Shown here one piece after another: positions 7,464 through 15,496 of a stretch of 36,981 bases of DNA. Every line of letters begins with the position of its first letter. Within the stretch, counting starts at the first letter, position 1. The notes beneath the pieces are model-generated. The model searched no databases. It was not told the origin of the DNA and saw only the letters and a program-made list of their open reading frames with translations. The position numbers and the translations under genes were made by a program. Source of the DNA: Roseburia sp. (GTDB taxonomy: Bacteria; Bacillota; Clostridia; Lachnospirales; Lachnospiraceae); the NCBI GenBank assembly GCA_023664685.1, contig JAMPFC010000001.1, positions 107,771-144,751 on the forward strand. The letters run 5' to 3'.

Positions 7464-9224
7464 ATGGATATTTTTGGCGTTCTTACCATGCTCGGGGGAC
7501 TGGCGTTGTTTCTGTACGGAATGAATACGATGGGAGAAGGGTTGACGAAGGTGTCCGGCGGAAAATTGGAACGGATTCTTGAAAGCCTGACGTCAAATCC
7601 GCTCAAAGCAGTGCTTTTGGGCGCATTTGTCACAGCGGCGATCCAGTCTTCGACAGCGACGACGGTCATGGTCGTCGGATTTGTAAATTCGGGAATCATG
7701 AAATTATCTCAGGCAATCGGCATTATCATGGGTGCCAATGTTGGAACAACGATCACGGCATGGGTGCTGAGTCTTGCCGGGATCGAGAGCGACAATTTTT
7801 TCATGCAGTTTCTCAAACCGTCAAATTTTTCACCGGTACTCGCTGTGATCGGTATTATTTTCATTATGTTTTTAAAAAGCCAGAGGAAAAAAGATATCGG
7901 AATGATCCTTGTGGGGTTCGCTATTCTTATGTTTGGGATGGATTCGATGAGCGGTGCGGTAAAACCGCTGGCAGATGTACCGGAATTTACCGGAATCCTT
8001 ACTACATTTTCCAATCCGGTTCTGGGGATGTTAGCAGGGGCTGTGCTTACTGCGGTCATTCAGAGTTCCTCCGCTTCTGTCGGGATTCTTCAGGCGCTCT
8101 GTGCCACGGGTTCGATCACGTATGGGACAGCCTTTCCGATCATCATGGGGCAAAACATCGGGACATGCGTCACCGCGCTCATATCCGGTATCGGCGCTAG
8201 TAAAAGTGCCAGAAGGGCGTCAGTGGTTCATTTGTATTTCAATGTGATCGGTACTGTGTTCTTTATGATCGTTTTTTATACGGCAAATGCGGTATTTTCG
8301 TTTGATTTTGTCGCTGAGGCAGCAGGGCCGGCGGGGATCGCTGTACTTCACAGCGTATTTAATCTTGTCGCTACGGTCGTTCTTCTGCCATTTGCAAAGG
8401 GGCTTGAGAAACTTGCCTATATAACGATCCGAGAAGAGGAAGAGGAGAGGGAGAAACGGGAGAAAAAAATTCTTCTGGATGAGAGATTTCTGGAGCAGCC
8501 CTCCTTTGCTGCCAAGCGGTGCAAACATGTTGCTGTGGAGATGGCGGGACTGGCAAGAAAAGCGCTATTTGAGGCTGTTTCGCTTATTTCGGAGTATGAT
8601 GAAAAGAAGGCGGAGAATGTGTACCGGCTCGAGGAAGAAGTTGACCGTTATGAAGATGAGCTAGGGAGTTACCTTGTCAAGCTGAGCAGCAGGAATCTGA
8701 CAGAAGAGGACAGCCATACCCTTTCTATGCTTCTCCATTGTATCGGGGATTTTGAGCGGATTTCAGACCATGCGATGAACATTGAAAGTGACGCCCGAAA
8801 GCTTTATGAGAAAAAGTTGAAATTTTCAGACAAGGCGAGTGAGGAGGTGGCGGTATTTGTTGAGGCAGTGTTGGAGATCCTGAATCTTTCCGTGAGAGTT
8901 TTTGAAGAGGAGGATGCTAAGCTTGCCGGAGATATCGAACCGTTGGAGGAGGTCGTAGACCGCCTGAATAAAAAAGTGCGAAAACGCCACGTAAAAAGGC
9001 TCAGAAATGGAAAATGCAAGATTGAAGCGGGTCTGGTTCTGAGTGATCTTGCCACGAATTTTGAACGGGTCGCAGATCATTGCTCCAATATCGGTATCTG
9101 CGTGATCCAAGTCAGGGAGGATGCCTTTGACGCCCACGAATATCTGGATACGTTAGATAAGGGGAAGGATACGGATTTCAACCGGAAATATGTGGAGTAT
9201 AAAAACCGTTATCAGCTGCCATAA
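7464..9224 (+). CDS. Na/Pi cotransporter family protein with PhoU-like C-terminus
   Basis: Protein of 586 residues; start at 7464 follows GGAAGGAGAAACGGT. The N-terminal ~315 residues are hydrophobic and carry the two inverted-repeat QSS motifs of the Na/phosphate cotransporter family, QSSTATT at 61-67 and QSSSASV later, each after an alanine/glycine-rich helix, with MGANVGTT and MGQNIGT following. After a charged linker (EEEEEREKREK) the last ~230 residues form two helical PhoU-like units, with the paired ERISDHAMNIE and ERVADHCSNIG motifs. Family members move phosphate with sodium across the cytoplasmic membrane, and the PhoU-like part probably regulates transport. Bacterial relatives often lack experimental substrate assignment. 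It stands apart from folC and ends 17 bp from the convergent HicB gene. Confidence 0.9.
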   Translation: MDIFGVLTMLGGLALFLYGMNTMGEGLTKVSGGKLERILESLTSNPLKAVLLGAFVTAAIQSSTATTVMVVGFVNSGIMKLSQAIGIIMGANVGTTITAWVLSLAGIESDNFFMQFLKPSNFSPVLAVIGIIFIMFLKSQRKKDIGMILVGFAILMFGMDSMSGAVKPLADVPEFTGILTTFSNPVLGMLAGAVLTAVIQSSSASVGILQALCATGSITYGTAFPIIMGQNIGTCVTALISGIGASKSARRASVVHLYFNVIGTVFFMIVFYTANAVFSFDFVAEAAGPAGIAVLHSVFNLVATVVLLPFAKGLEKLAYITIREEEEEREKREKKILLDERFLEQPSFAAKRCKHVAVEMAGLARKALFEAVSLISEYDEKKAENVYRLEEEVDRYEDELGSYLVKLSSRNLTEEDSHTLSMLLHCIGDFERISDHAMNIESDARKLYEKKLKFSDKASEEVAVFVEAVLEILNLSVRVFEEEDAKLAGDIEPLEEVVDRLNKKVRKRHVKRLRNGKCKIEAGLVLSDLATNFERVADHCSNIGICVIQVREDAFDAHEYLDTLDKGKDTDFNRKYVEYKNRYQLP

Positions 9225-9241
9225 TAGGATATTAATACACT

Positions 9242-9664
9242 TTATTTGATGGATGGTGTTTTGACACCGAGATATTCCATAAGGGCATCCTGAAATATTT
9301 TGGAACAGTTTACACCATCTTTGTCGGCCTGCGAAGCAAGCCATGCCGGAAGAGACAATGTCTTTTTTACGAAGTGGTTATTCACACGTTCCCTGACTGG
9401 CGGCATGAACACGTCAATCAGGACTGGAACCTGATTGTTATTCACAGTTATATCTTTTATCGATGTTGGTGCCGGGATTGTTTCGTTATCCTGTTCCATA
9501 CCATAAATATGCAGCCCAAGTGCTTCCCGGGCATTTTTGATCGCCATATCCGTATCGTCTTTGTCGGCGCATGGATAGCAGCCTTCCAGATCCGGGAATG
9601 AGATGTTTATTCCATCATTTGCATAATCAAAAAGCGCTACATATGCGTATCTGTCTTTTTTCAT
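9242..9664 (-). CDS. HicB-type antitoxin, solitary
   Basis: Protein of 140 residues. The start at 9664 follows GGAGGAACAAAC; an upstream in-frame start would run through the promoter. The N-terminal part matches the HicB partial RNase H-like fold (YVALFDYANDGINISFPDLEGC, then an alternating segment with AREALGLHIYGM). The C-terminal ~45 residues look like a ribbon-helix-helix DNA-binding domain (KKTLSLPAWLASQADKDGVNCSKIFQDALMEYL read in pieces). HicB normally neutralises the mRNase toxin HicA and represses its own operon. No HicA-sized ORF with the dsRBD-like toxin pattern lies on either side, so it appears to be an orphan. Its own promoter holds a perfect palindrome, consistent with autorepression. 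Confidence 0.83.
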   Translation of the reverse strand: MKKDRYAYVALFDYANDGINISFPDLEGCYPCADKDDTDMAIKNAREALGLHIYGMEQDNETIPAPTSIKDITVNNNQVPVLIDVFMPPVRERVNNHFVKKTLSLPAWLASQADKDGVNCSKIFQDALMEYLGVKTPSIK

Positions 9665-9686
9665 GTTTGTTCCTCCAAACAAGTAC

Positions 9687-9715
9687 AATATAACACGTAA
9701 CAAATTACGTGTCAA
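9687..9715 (-). promoter_or_regulatory. Promoter of the HicB gene
   Basis: On the minus strand: -35 TTGACA (9710-9715, perfect), 17-bp spacer (9693-9709), -10 TATATT (9687-9692). It lies about 25-50 bp ahead of the ATG at 9664 and is among the strongest-looking promoters in the window. It is divergent from the HAD promoter at 9748-9776. Confidence 0.8.
9693..9712. promoter_or_regulatory. Operator-like palindrome filling the HicB promoter spacer
   Basis: ACACGTAA (9693-9700), CAAA (9701-9704), TTACGTGT (9705-9712): perfect 8-bp arms around a 4-bp centre. It exactly occupies the space between the -10 and -35 and overlaps three bases of the -35. A protein bound here would block RNA polymerase. 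Autoregulation by the ribbon-helix-helix domain of HicB is the natural inference. Confidence 0.75.
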
Positions 9716-9747
9716 TAAAATGTGCAATTTTTTATACCCATTCCTTC

Positions 9748-9776
9748 TTGTCTGTCAAAACAGGTTATGGTACAAT
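9748..9776 (+). promoter_or_regulatory. Promoter of the HAD/SGNH operon
   Basis: -35 TTGTCT (9748-9753), 17-bp spacer, -10 TACAAT (9771-9776) preceded by TGG, an extended -10. It lies 30 bp before the chosen ATG at 9806 and rules out the longer in-frame start at 9722. Confidence 0.7.
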
Positions 9777-9805
9777 ACAATCATTATAAACCGTATAAGG
9801 AATCG

Positions 9806-10468
9806 ATGGAAAAGATGATGGAAAAAACAGTTGTATTTGATATGGACGGTGTCATATTTGACACAGAGGCACTGATCATCCGGTGCTGGGTACAGGTTGC
9901 CGCAAGGCATGGGATCGAAGATATGGAGGAAGTGTTCCGGAGGTGCATCGGGACAAATTCTGCGGAGACGAGGCGGATCGTATTTGAGCATTACGGGGAG
10001 GATTTTGCTTACGATACATATAAGGTCGAGGTGGCAGACGTATTTAAGGAGAAAACGAGGGAAAAGGGAATCCCGGTAAAGCGCGGAGCGAGGGAATTGC
10101 TCAGTTATCTTAAAGTAAATGGTTTCCAGATCGGACTTGCCTCTTCCACAAAGAAGGAGCTTTTGGAGCAGGAACTTTCGGATGCGGGACTCTTGAAATT
10201 TTTCCATGTTCTGATCGGCGGCGATATGGTTCACCACAGCAAACCGCACCCGGAAATCTATCAACTGGCATGTGAGAAGCTTGGCGTGGCGCCTGCGAAA
10301 GCCTATGCGATCGAGGACTCTTTCCACGGTGTGCAGTCGGCGTACGATGCCGGTATGAAGGTGATCATGGTTCCTGATCTTCTCGAGCCGGATGATAACA
10401 TGCGTGAGATGGCAACAGAGATTTTTCCAAGCCTCATGGGCGTGCTTGGGTATTTTCAGAACATATAG
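9806..10468 (+). CDS. HAD-superfamily hydrolase, beta-phosphoglucomutase-like
   Basis: Protein of 220 residues from the ATG at 9806 (AAGGAA five bases upstream; downstream of the promoter). The first motif FDMDGVIFDTE has both nucleophile and acid/base Asp; a helical cap follows; motif II is LASST; motif III is the Lys in HHSKPHPEIY; motif IV is AIEDSFHGVQSAYDAGM. The motif layout is that of subfamily I HADs with a C1 cap, such as beta-phosphoglucomutases and phosphoglycolate-type phosphatases. The substrate is probably a small phosphorylated sugar or metabolite, but that is inference. It heads a short plus-strand cluster with an SGNH hydrolase and a second HAD enzyme. Confidence 0.88.
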   Translation: MEKMMEKTVVFDMDGVIFDTEALIIRCWVQVAARHGIEDMEEVFRRCIGTNSAETRRIVFEHYGEDFAYDTYKVEVADVFKEKTREKGIPVKRGARELLSYLKVNGFQIGLASSTKKELLEQELSDAGLLKFFHVLIGGDMVHHSKPHPEIYQLACEKLGVAPAKAYAIEDSFHGVQSAYDAGMKVIMVPDLLEPDDNMREMATEIFPSLMGVLGYFQNI

Positions 10469-10539
10469 CAGGTTCCCCGGAATATTTGATGTTTTTTGGG
10501 AGAAACTACTACAAGATCATGTCTTGTGGAGGTTCTGCC

Positions 10540-11385
10540 ATGAAAATAGTCAGGGGATTGTTTTTTGTTGTTCTGGTGCTTGTGATACTTCTGCCATATT
10601 CCATAACGGAATCAGGGGATTATGAGGATAAGGTTGTAAGTTATGTGGCGCTTGGTGACAGCATTGCAAAAGGATATGGTCTGAAAGATACTGATACAGA
10701 ATCGTATGTGGGACGGATCACGGAAGCTCTTGACCGGCAGTATGCCGCAGTGCGGGTGACAAATTTTGGGGAAAATGGACTGCGGAGTGACGAACTTTTG
10801 AAAATTCTTACGGATCCTGCGGATAAGAAGCATGACGCCTATCTGTCGGCGATCAAGGGGGCAGACCTGATCACTCTTTCGATCGGTTCGAATGATCTTT
10901 TGCAGTATATATCGCGGGAGACAGATCTGGATGAATTTAAGAAAAAGGGCGACCGGCTTTTCCGGCAGGCATGTGAAGAGTTTCAAAAAAATATCCCGGA
11001 GATCATTGATGTGATTTCTGACAACGCCCCGCAGGCACAGCTTTTTGTAAACAATATTTACAACCCCTGTCATGATATTTCTTTTGATATTTCGGAAAAG
11101 GTTTTGAAAAATCTCGACCAGATGGCAGAAAAATATATTGTGCAGATCAATGAGGGCTTTGAGACCGAACAGGTACAAAGTGTGTTTAATCAGAAAAATA
11201 AAGGGAGTCAGAAAGAATATGTTCTGGTGGATGTGAAACGTGCATTTGAGGACAGCAGTGAAAAGCTGCTTAATATGGTCATTACGTGGGGGGAGATCGA
11301 TCCCCATCCAAATAAAGAGGGACACCGGGTGATCGCAGAGCTGATCATACCACAGATTTCTTTGGATAAAGGAAGAAAGAATTGA
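10540..11385 (+). CDS. SGNH/GDSL-family hydrolase, probably membrane-anchored or secreted
   Basis: Protein of 281 residues. The ATG at 10540 has GGAGGT seven bases upstream and opens an N-terminal hydrophobic signal or anchor (about 6-20), so I prefer it to the ATG at 10486. SGNH blocks are present in order: VALGDSIAKGYG with nucleophile Ser 41, GENGLRSDELLK (block II Gly), LSIGSNDLL (block III Asn), and DPHPNKEGH (block V Asp/His). Such enzymes are esterases, lipases or deacetylases that often act on envelope lipids or cell-wall acetyl groups; the substrate here is unknown. The last codons lie inside the first copy of a 103-bp duplication. In the second copy the same frame would end at K, five residues earlier, because of a TGA. 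Confidence 0.88.
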   Translation: MKIVRGLFFVVLVLVILLPYSITESGDYEDKVVSYVALGDSIAKGYGLKDTDTESYVGRITEALDRQYAAVRVTNFGENGLRSDELLKILTDPADKKHDAYLSAIKGADLITLSIGSNDLLQYISRETDLDEFKKKGDRLFRQACEEFQKNIPEIIDVISDNAPQAQLFVNNIYNPCHDISFDISEKVLKNLDQMAEKYIVQINEGFETEQVQSVFNQKNKGSQKEYVLVDVKRAFEDSSEKLLNMVITWGEIDPHPNKEGHRVIAELIIPQISLDKGRKN

Positions 11386-11449
11386 GGGCTGCAAATGAAG
11401 AGAAAAGGTGTAATTTTTGATCTTGACGGGACATTACTTGATTCCATGT
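11347..11449 (+). repeat. 103-bp duplication, copy 1
   Basis: Spans the 3' end of the SGNH hydrolase gene and the first 18 codons of the next HAD gene. Copy 2 is at 11458-11560, offset 111 bp, with an 8-bp spacer AGATTTAG. I count two mismatches in 103 bp. Confidence 0.93.
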
Positions 11450-11451
11450 AG
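11395..11451 (+). pseudogene. Truncated 18-codon copy of the HAD hydrolase start
   Basis: ATG at 11395 after GAGGGCTGCAA, with the same first 18 residues as the intact HAD gene at 11506, including the catalytic VIFDLDGTLLDSM start. It then stops at TAG (11449-11451) exactly where the duplicated unit ends. It carries a full ribosome site, so a short peptide may be made, but it cannot form an enzyme. It is a by-product of the tandem duplication. Confidence 0.75.
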
Positions 11452-11457
11452 ATTTAG

Positions 11458-11560
11458 ATACCACAGATTTCTTTGGATAAATGAGGAAAGAATTGAGGGC
11501 TGCAAATGAAGAGAAAAGGTGTAATTTTTGATCTTGACGGGACATTACTTGATTCCATGT
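11458..11560 (+). repeat. 103-bp duplication, copy 2
   Basis: Second copy, containing a relic of the SGNH C-terminus (which would end in TGA after ISLDK) and the real start of the HAD gene at 11506. It supplies the GAGGG ribosome site of the functional gene. Confidence 0.93.
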
Positions 11561-12210
11561 GGGTCTGGACCCGGATCGATGAGGAATTTCTCGGTGCCAG
11601 AGGATACGAGGTGCCGCCGGATTACCAGAGGGTGATCGCCGGGCTTGGCTTTCGGGAGACAGCGGAATATACGATCGAACGCTTTCATCTGGAGGAGAGG
11701 CCGGAGGATATCATAGATGAGTGGAACCGGATGGCGGAACATATGTATCATGAAGAGGTCGGACTGAAGCCCGGTGTGAAGGAGACACTGGAGTATTTGA
11801 GGGAACAGGATATCCGCCTCGGAGTGGCAACCGCCTCGTATGGATCATTGTTCCGGGAATGTCTGGAACGGAATGGGATTTATCATTTTTTTGAGGCGTT
11901 TACGGAGACAAAAGAGGTGGAGAGAGGAAAGGATTTTCCGGATATTTACATAAAGGCGGCACAAAAGCTTGGCTGTAAGCCACAGGAATGTATTGTTTTT
12001 GAGGATGTCCACAAGGCAGTGCTGGCGGCGCAGGCCGGAGGATTTTATACAGTAGGGGTTTATGATGCGAAGTTAGGGGATTCATGGACACAGATGCAGC
12101 GGGATTCGGATCTTGCCATAAAGGGATTTGAGGAATTGTTTCAGGAAAACAGGTGGGAAGAATTGTTGAGTGGTACAAAAAGGAAGAAAAGCGCGAAGGA
12201 TGAACCTTGA
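11506..12210 (+). CDS. HAD-superfamily hydrolase, beta-phosphoglucomutase-like (second)
   Basis: Protein of 234 residues with start ATG at 11506 after GAGGG. Motif I is VIFDLDGTLLDSM; the C1-cap region follows; motif II is VATAS; motif III Lys is in ERGKDFPDIY; motif IV is CIVFEDVHKAVLAAQAGG. It has the same fold class as the HAD enzyme at 9806 but differs widely in sequence, so the two are not a recent pair. It is probably a phosphatase or phosphomutase acting on a sugar phosphate. Its 5' end has been duplicated upstream. The 3' end overlaps the -35 of the next promoter. Confidence 0.88.
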   Translation: MKRKGVIFDLDGTLLDSMWVWTRIDEEFLGARGYEVPPDYQRVIAGLGFRETAEYTIERFHLEERPEDIIDEWNRMAEHMYHEEVGLKPGVKETLEYLREQDIRLGVATASYGSLFRECLERNGIYHFFEAFTETKEVERGKDFPDIYIKAAQKLGCKPQECIVFEDVHKAVLAAQAGGFYTVGVYDAKLGDSWTQMQRDSDLAIKGFEELFQENRWEELLSGTKRKKSAKDEP

Positions 12211-12235
12211 CGGATATTGAAAATTCGTGTAAAAT
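12207..12235 (+). promoter_or_regulatory. Promoter of the zapA-like gene
   Basis: -35 TTGACG (12207-12212), 17-bp spacer, -10 TAAAAT (12230-12235). The -35 overlaps the stop codon of the preceding HAD gene. It lies about 38 bp before the chosen start at 12273. Confidence 0.65.
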
Positions 12236-12272
12236 TGTGCCTATAGTATTTGTTTAAGAAATGGGGCCGGTT

Positions 12273-13055
12273 ATGAAAAACAAAAATGATGTAGAGGTAT
12301 TGATCAACGGAAGAAAATATACGATCTGTGGATTTGAGAGTGCTGAATATCTCCAGAAGGTAGCGACGTACATAAACAGTAAATATACGGAATTTAAAAA
12401 TCAGGATTATTATTATAGCCTTGATATGGATCTTAGGAATATTCTTCTGGCGGTTAACATTGCGGATGACTATTTCAAGGCACAGAAGGAGAATCAGGCG
12501 GCGAAGAGGGATAACGAGCGCAAGGATAAAATGGTACTCGATATGAAGCATGAGGTTCTTGAGAGCAAGAGCAAGACGGAAAAGGCAGTACAGAAAAACG
12601 ATGCTCTGGAAGAAGAACTGGATGAGGCAGAGAAAAAGATCGTCGAACTAAATGTGAAAAATGAGGAGAGTTCCTCCAAAGCAGTCACGCTGGAAGATAA
12701 ACTTTCCCGGGTCGAGGCGGAAAACAGCGGAAATGCCGCTAAATTGGAGACTGCGCTGGAGAACGTGACAAAACTCGAAGCAGAAAATTCACGCCTGAAA
12801 AAGAAAGCGGACACGCTGAACGAGAAGTTAAAGACCTCAGAGAAGAAGAGAGAAGAGGAAAAGAAAGCGCATGAGCAGGCGAAGGTAAAACTTGACGAGT
12901 GGAAAAAAGTGGAAAAAGAAAATGCTGAGTTGAAGGCAAAGCTCGACGAATTGGGAAAATTGGAAAAAGAGAATGTCGAGTTGAAGGCAAAGCTCGAGGC
13001 GGCTGAGCGGCGGATCACAGACTTAGAGTCCAGAAACCGGCGGGGGAAACGATAG
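12273..13055 (+). CDS. zapA: ZapA-like cell-division protein with long coiled-coil tail
   Basis: Protein of 260 residues from the ATG at 12273; an in-frame ATG at 12261 has no better ribosome site, so the exact start is uncertain. The first ~85 residues match the ZapA pattern: VEVLINGRKYTICGFESAEY, then a helix with YINSKY, and the DLRNILLAVNIADDYFKA helix. ZapA normally bundles FtsZ filaments at the division site, and the usual protein is only about 85-110 residues. Here the rest is one long charged coiled coil with KLEKENxELKAKL repeats. It is followed by a strong terminator and then by the U32-FtsW/RodA-PBP operon, which fits a division/envelope neighbourhood. The last coil repeat is a near-exact 51-bp duplication, and a third degenerate copy lies just past the stop. 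Confidence 0.85.
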   Translation: MKNKNDVEVLINGRKYTICGFESAEYLQKVATYINSKYTEFKNQDYYYSLDMDLRNILLAVNIADDYFKAQKENQAAKRDNERKDKMVLDMKHEVLESKSKTEKAVQKNDALEEELDEAEKKIVELNVKNEESSSKAVTLEDKLSRVEAENSGNAAKLETALENVTKLEAENSRLKKKADTLNEKLKTSEKKREEEKKAHEQAKVKLDEWKKVEKENAELKAKLDELGKLEKENVELKAKLEAAERRITDLESRNRRGKR

Positions 13056-13085
13056 GAAAATGTCGAGCGAAAGGCAAAACGATAG
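12910..13085 (+). repeat. Tandem repeats in and after the ZapA coiled coil
   Basis: A 37-bp stretch at 12910-12946 recurs at 12961-12997 (period 51 bp, three mismatches), encoding EKENAELKAKLDE and EKENVELKAKLEA. A third degenerate copy starts directly after the stop codon (13056-13085); in the same frame it reads ENVERKAKR followed by a second TAG. Confidence 0.85.
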
Positions 13086-13087
13086 AA

Positions 13088-13123
13088 AAAACGGGAAACG
13101 GGAATCTGCCTGTTTCCCGTTTT
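13088..13123 (+). terminator. Intrinsic terminator after zapA
   Basis: Arms AAAACGGGAAAC (13088-13099) and GTTTCCCGTTTT (13112-13123), extendable inward by GGG/CCT, with a six-base loop AATCTG. The A-tract before and T-tract after could also allow termination from the opposite strand. Confidence 0.88.
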
Positions 13124-13174
13124 GGATATTTTGTATCGTCTGGCAACAGTGCCGGATCAGGAAAGAGGGAGACG

Positions 13175-15496
13175 ATGAGTGTTGAGATATTGGCGCCCGG
13201 TGGTTCCAAAGAGGCGATCTATGCGGGATTATACAGCGGCGCAGATGCAGTTTATACAGGGACAGAGCATTTTTCGGCGAGGGCATTTGCCGATAATCCC
13301 AGTGTGGAGGACTTGTGCCGCGTTCTGGATTTTGCCCATTTGCATGGGAAGAAAATTTATCTGACGGTCAATACGCTTCTTACGGAGGAGGAGCTTGAGG
13401 GACAGTTGTATGACTTACTCCGGCCATTGTATGAGTCCGGTCTGGATGCGGTTATCGTTCAGGATTTCGGGGTGATGGATCATATCCGCCAGTCGTTTCC
13501 GGGGCTTCCTCTGCATGCCAGTACCCAGATGAGTCTTTTGACCGGCGAGGGTGCAGAGCTTTTAAAATCATATGGTGTGACAAGGATCGTGCCGGCGAGG
13601 GAACTTTCCCTTGCAGAGCTTCAGCAGATGAGGAAAGAGACCAGTCTTGAGATCGAGGTGTTCGTACACGGAGCGCTTTGTTATTGTTACTCGGGTCAGT
13701 GCTTGCTCAGTCAGGTGATCGGGGGCAGAAGTGGAAACCGGGGAATGTGTGCGCAGCCCTGCCGGCTTCCGTATGAGGCAGAGGGGAAAAAGGCGGGATA
13801 TTTACTCAGTCCCAAAGATTTGTGTGCGCTTTCCAAAGTAGGAAAGCTGATCGAGGCGGGCGTAGATTCGTTTAAGATCGAGGGAAGGATGAAGAAGCCT
13901 GCCTATACTGCTTATACGTCGCATCTTTACCGGCTGTATGCGGATGCGTACTTGTCAGGCAGGGAGTTCCATGAAAAAGAGATTACAGAGGATGTCCGCA
14001 AACTGGCGGATATTTATAACCGGGGAGGCTTCTCCGGCGGGTATTTATTTGAACCTTCTAAAAAAAATATCATATACCCTGTGAAAAATGGTCATTTTGG
14101 CGTCCGCGCGGGAACGGTTACAAAAGTAAATAAAAATACAGCAGAGTATCGGCTGAATGCAGAGATCAACGCACAGGATGTATTAGAGTTTCGGGATGAA
14201 AAGGGGGCATGCGTATATGAGTATACGATAAAGGAGGGCGTCCTTCCTCCCGGTACGGTTACAGCACGCTATAAAAAGGGAAGTCCGATAAAACCGGGAC
14301 AAAACGTATACCGGACGAAAAATAATCATCTTTTGGATGAAATCGCGGATCTTATCGGGGAGGGAAAAAAGAATTGTAAGGTAAAACTGCGCGGGAGCTT
14401 TCGGGCAAATGCCGGTGAACGGGCAAGCCTGACACTCTTTCACGGAGATACGGAGTGTACCGTATACGGTGTGACAGCGGAGCCTGCCAAGGGGAGGCCG
14501 GTTTTGGCAGGAGATATTGAAAAAAGGCTGCGAAAGACCGGGGAGAGCGAGTTTGAATTTGAAGAGCTTGAGGTCACAGTCGGGGAAGCGGTTTTTATCC
14601 CATTAGGCAGTATCGCCGCGATGAGACGACAGGGATTTGAGGAGATGACCAGACAACTTCTCGAGCCATTTAGGCGGAAGGCGGAGAGCGGATACTGCTC
14701 TGGGGAGTTTGAGGAGAAAGAGACCGGTTTTTCCGGGAAGAAATCATTTGTCATTGTGGGTGTGACAGATTTTTGCCAGATCAAGGGAGTAAAATTGGCA
14801 GCAGAAGTAAATGCTTACAATACAAGGTTTCATCTGAAACTGGCAGAGTTTATGCCGGAGGAGTGGGAAAAACTTCCGGAAGCCTGCGGGGAATTTTATT
14901 ATTACGTTTCGCTGCCGGTAGTTCTGAGAAGGAAAAACATAGATTATTTTCTACAACTGTGGAATAAACATGGTGCCGCTCTCCGGGAGGGAAAGTGTGC
15001 CGGAGTTATCATAAACTCGATCGAAGCACTTCCTATTCTTCCCAAGATGGGACTTGAAAAAGGGGAAATCCTTGCGGCGCCGGCTCTGTATATGTGGAAC
15101 CGGAGGACGGAAAAAATCTATCGTGAACTTGGGATCACCGGTCATATTTACATGGCATATGGGAGAACGCCGGTCATGACGACAGAAGGGTGTGTCCGCT
15201 TACAGCTTGGGGGTTGTCAGACGGAGAACTGTCAGGTAGGGAGTGAGGAGATGTCATGCCATCATGCGCCGGCGGTTAAGACAGCGGGAAAAAAGCATCC
15301 GGTCACGATCTGTACTCCGAAAAAAGATGAGTTTACGGTGGTAAATTATTGTGATTACTGTTACAATGTAATGTATGAAAAAAATGCGGCTTGGCATGAG
15401 CCGGGAGTTCTGGCAGGGCTTCCGGAGATCAGCTTCACGTTTGAAAATGCAGAAGAGGCAGGAAAGGTTTTAACGGAATGGAACTTTTTATCGTAG
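13175..15496 (+). CDS. U32 family peptidase / RlhA-type rRNA hydroxylation protein with DUF3656
   Basis: Protein of 773 residues; the ATG at 13175 follows AAAGAGGGAGACG. The first ~330 residues are the U32 domain, beginning EILAPGGSKEAIYAGLYSGADAVYTG and carrying the PROSITE-like signature EVFVHGALCYCYSGQCLLS at 161-179 and GMCAQPCRLPY after it. The middle matches DUF3656 in position and the C-terminal part has further Cys motifs (GGCQTENC, CDYCYN). Relatives called RlhA hydroxylate a cytidine in 23S rRNA; others were reported as collagenase-like peptidases. The Cys-rich signature fits metal or Fe-S use better than a classical protease, but that is inference. The stop overlaps the following FtsW/RodA gene by 19 bp. 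Confidence 0.9.
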   Translation: MSVEILAPGGSKEAIYAGLYSGADAVYTGTEHFSARAFADNPSVEDLCRVLDFAHLHGKKIYLTVNTLLTEEELEGQLYDLLRPLYESGLDAVIVQDFGVMDHIRQSFPGLPLHASTQMSLLTGEGAELLKSYGVTRIVPARELSLAELQQMRKETSLEIEVFVHGALCYCYSGQCLLSQVIGGRSGNRGMCAQPCRLPYEAEGKKAGYLLSPKDLCALSKVGKLIEAGVDSFKIEGRMKKPAYTAYTSHLYRLYADAYLSGREFHEKEITEDVRKLADIYNRGGFSGGYLFEPSKKNIIYPVKNGHFGVRAGTVTKVNKNTAEYRLNAEINAQDVLEFRDEKGACVYEYTIKEGVLPPGTVTARYKKGSPIKPGQNVYRTKNNHLLDEIADLIGEGKKNCKVKLRGSFRANAGERASLTLFHGDTECTVYGVTAEPAKGRPVLAGDIEKRLRKTGESEFEFEELEVTVGEAVFIPLGSIAAMRRQGFEEMTRQLLEPFRRKAESGYCSGEFEEKETGFSGKKSFVIVGVTDFCQIKGVKLAAEVNAYNTRFHLKLAEFMPEEWEKLPEACGEFYYYVSLPVVLRRKNIDYFLQLWNKHGAALREGKCAGVIINSIEALPILPKMGLEKGEILAAPALYMWNRRTEKIYRELGITGHIYMAYGRTPVMTTEGCVRLQLGGCQTENCQVGSEEMSCHHAPAVKTAGKKHPVTICTPKKDEFTVVNYCDYCYNVMYEKNAAWHEPGVLAGLPEISFTFENAEEAGKVLTEWNFLS

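Noticed and set aside
9665-9805. HicA toxin gene beside HicB
   Set aside because: The space holds two divergent promoters and no ORF of the right size.
10612-11394. A 260-codon minus-strand frame
   Set aside because: It lies fully opposite the SGNH hydrolase, whose catalytic blocks are intact; no recognisable domain.
11347-11560. A direct repeat pair considered as CRISPR or phage attachment sites
   Set aside because: Only two copies, an 8-bp spacer, and the repeat contains coding DNA of the two flanking genes, so it is a local duplication.
12494-13018. A 174-codon frame on the minus strand, rich in Ser and Phe
   Set aside because: It is the mirror of the Lys/Glu-rich ZapA coiled coil; low-complexity composition and no ribosome site.
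13056-13085. Programmed readthrough extending ZapA
   Set aside because: The extra nine codons are a degenerate coil copy followed by a second TAG; no signal for readthrough is seen. Kept only as evidence of repeat turnover.
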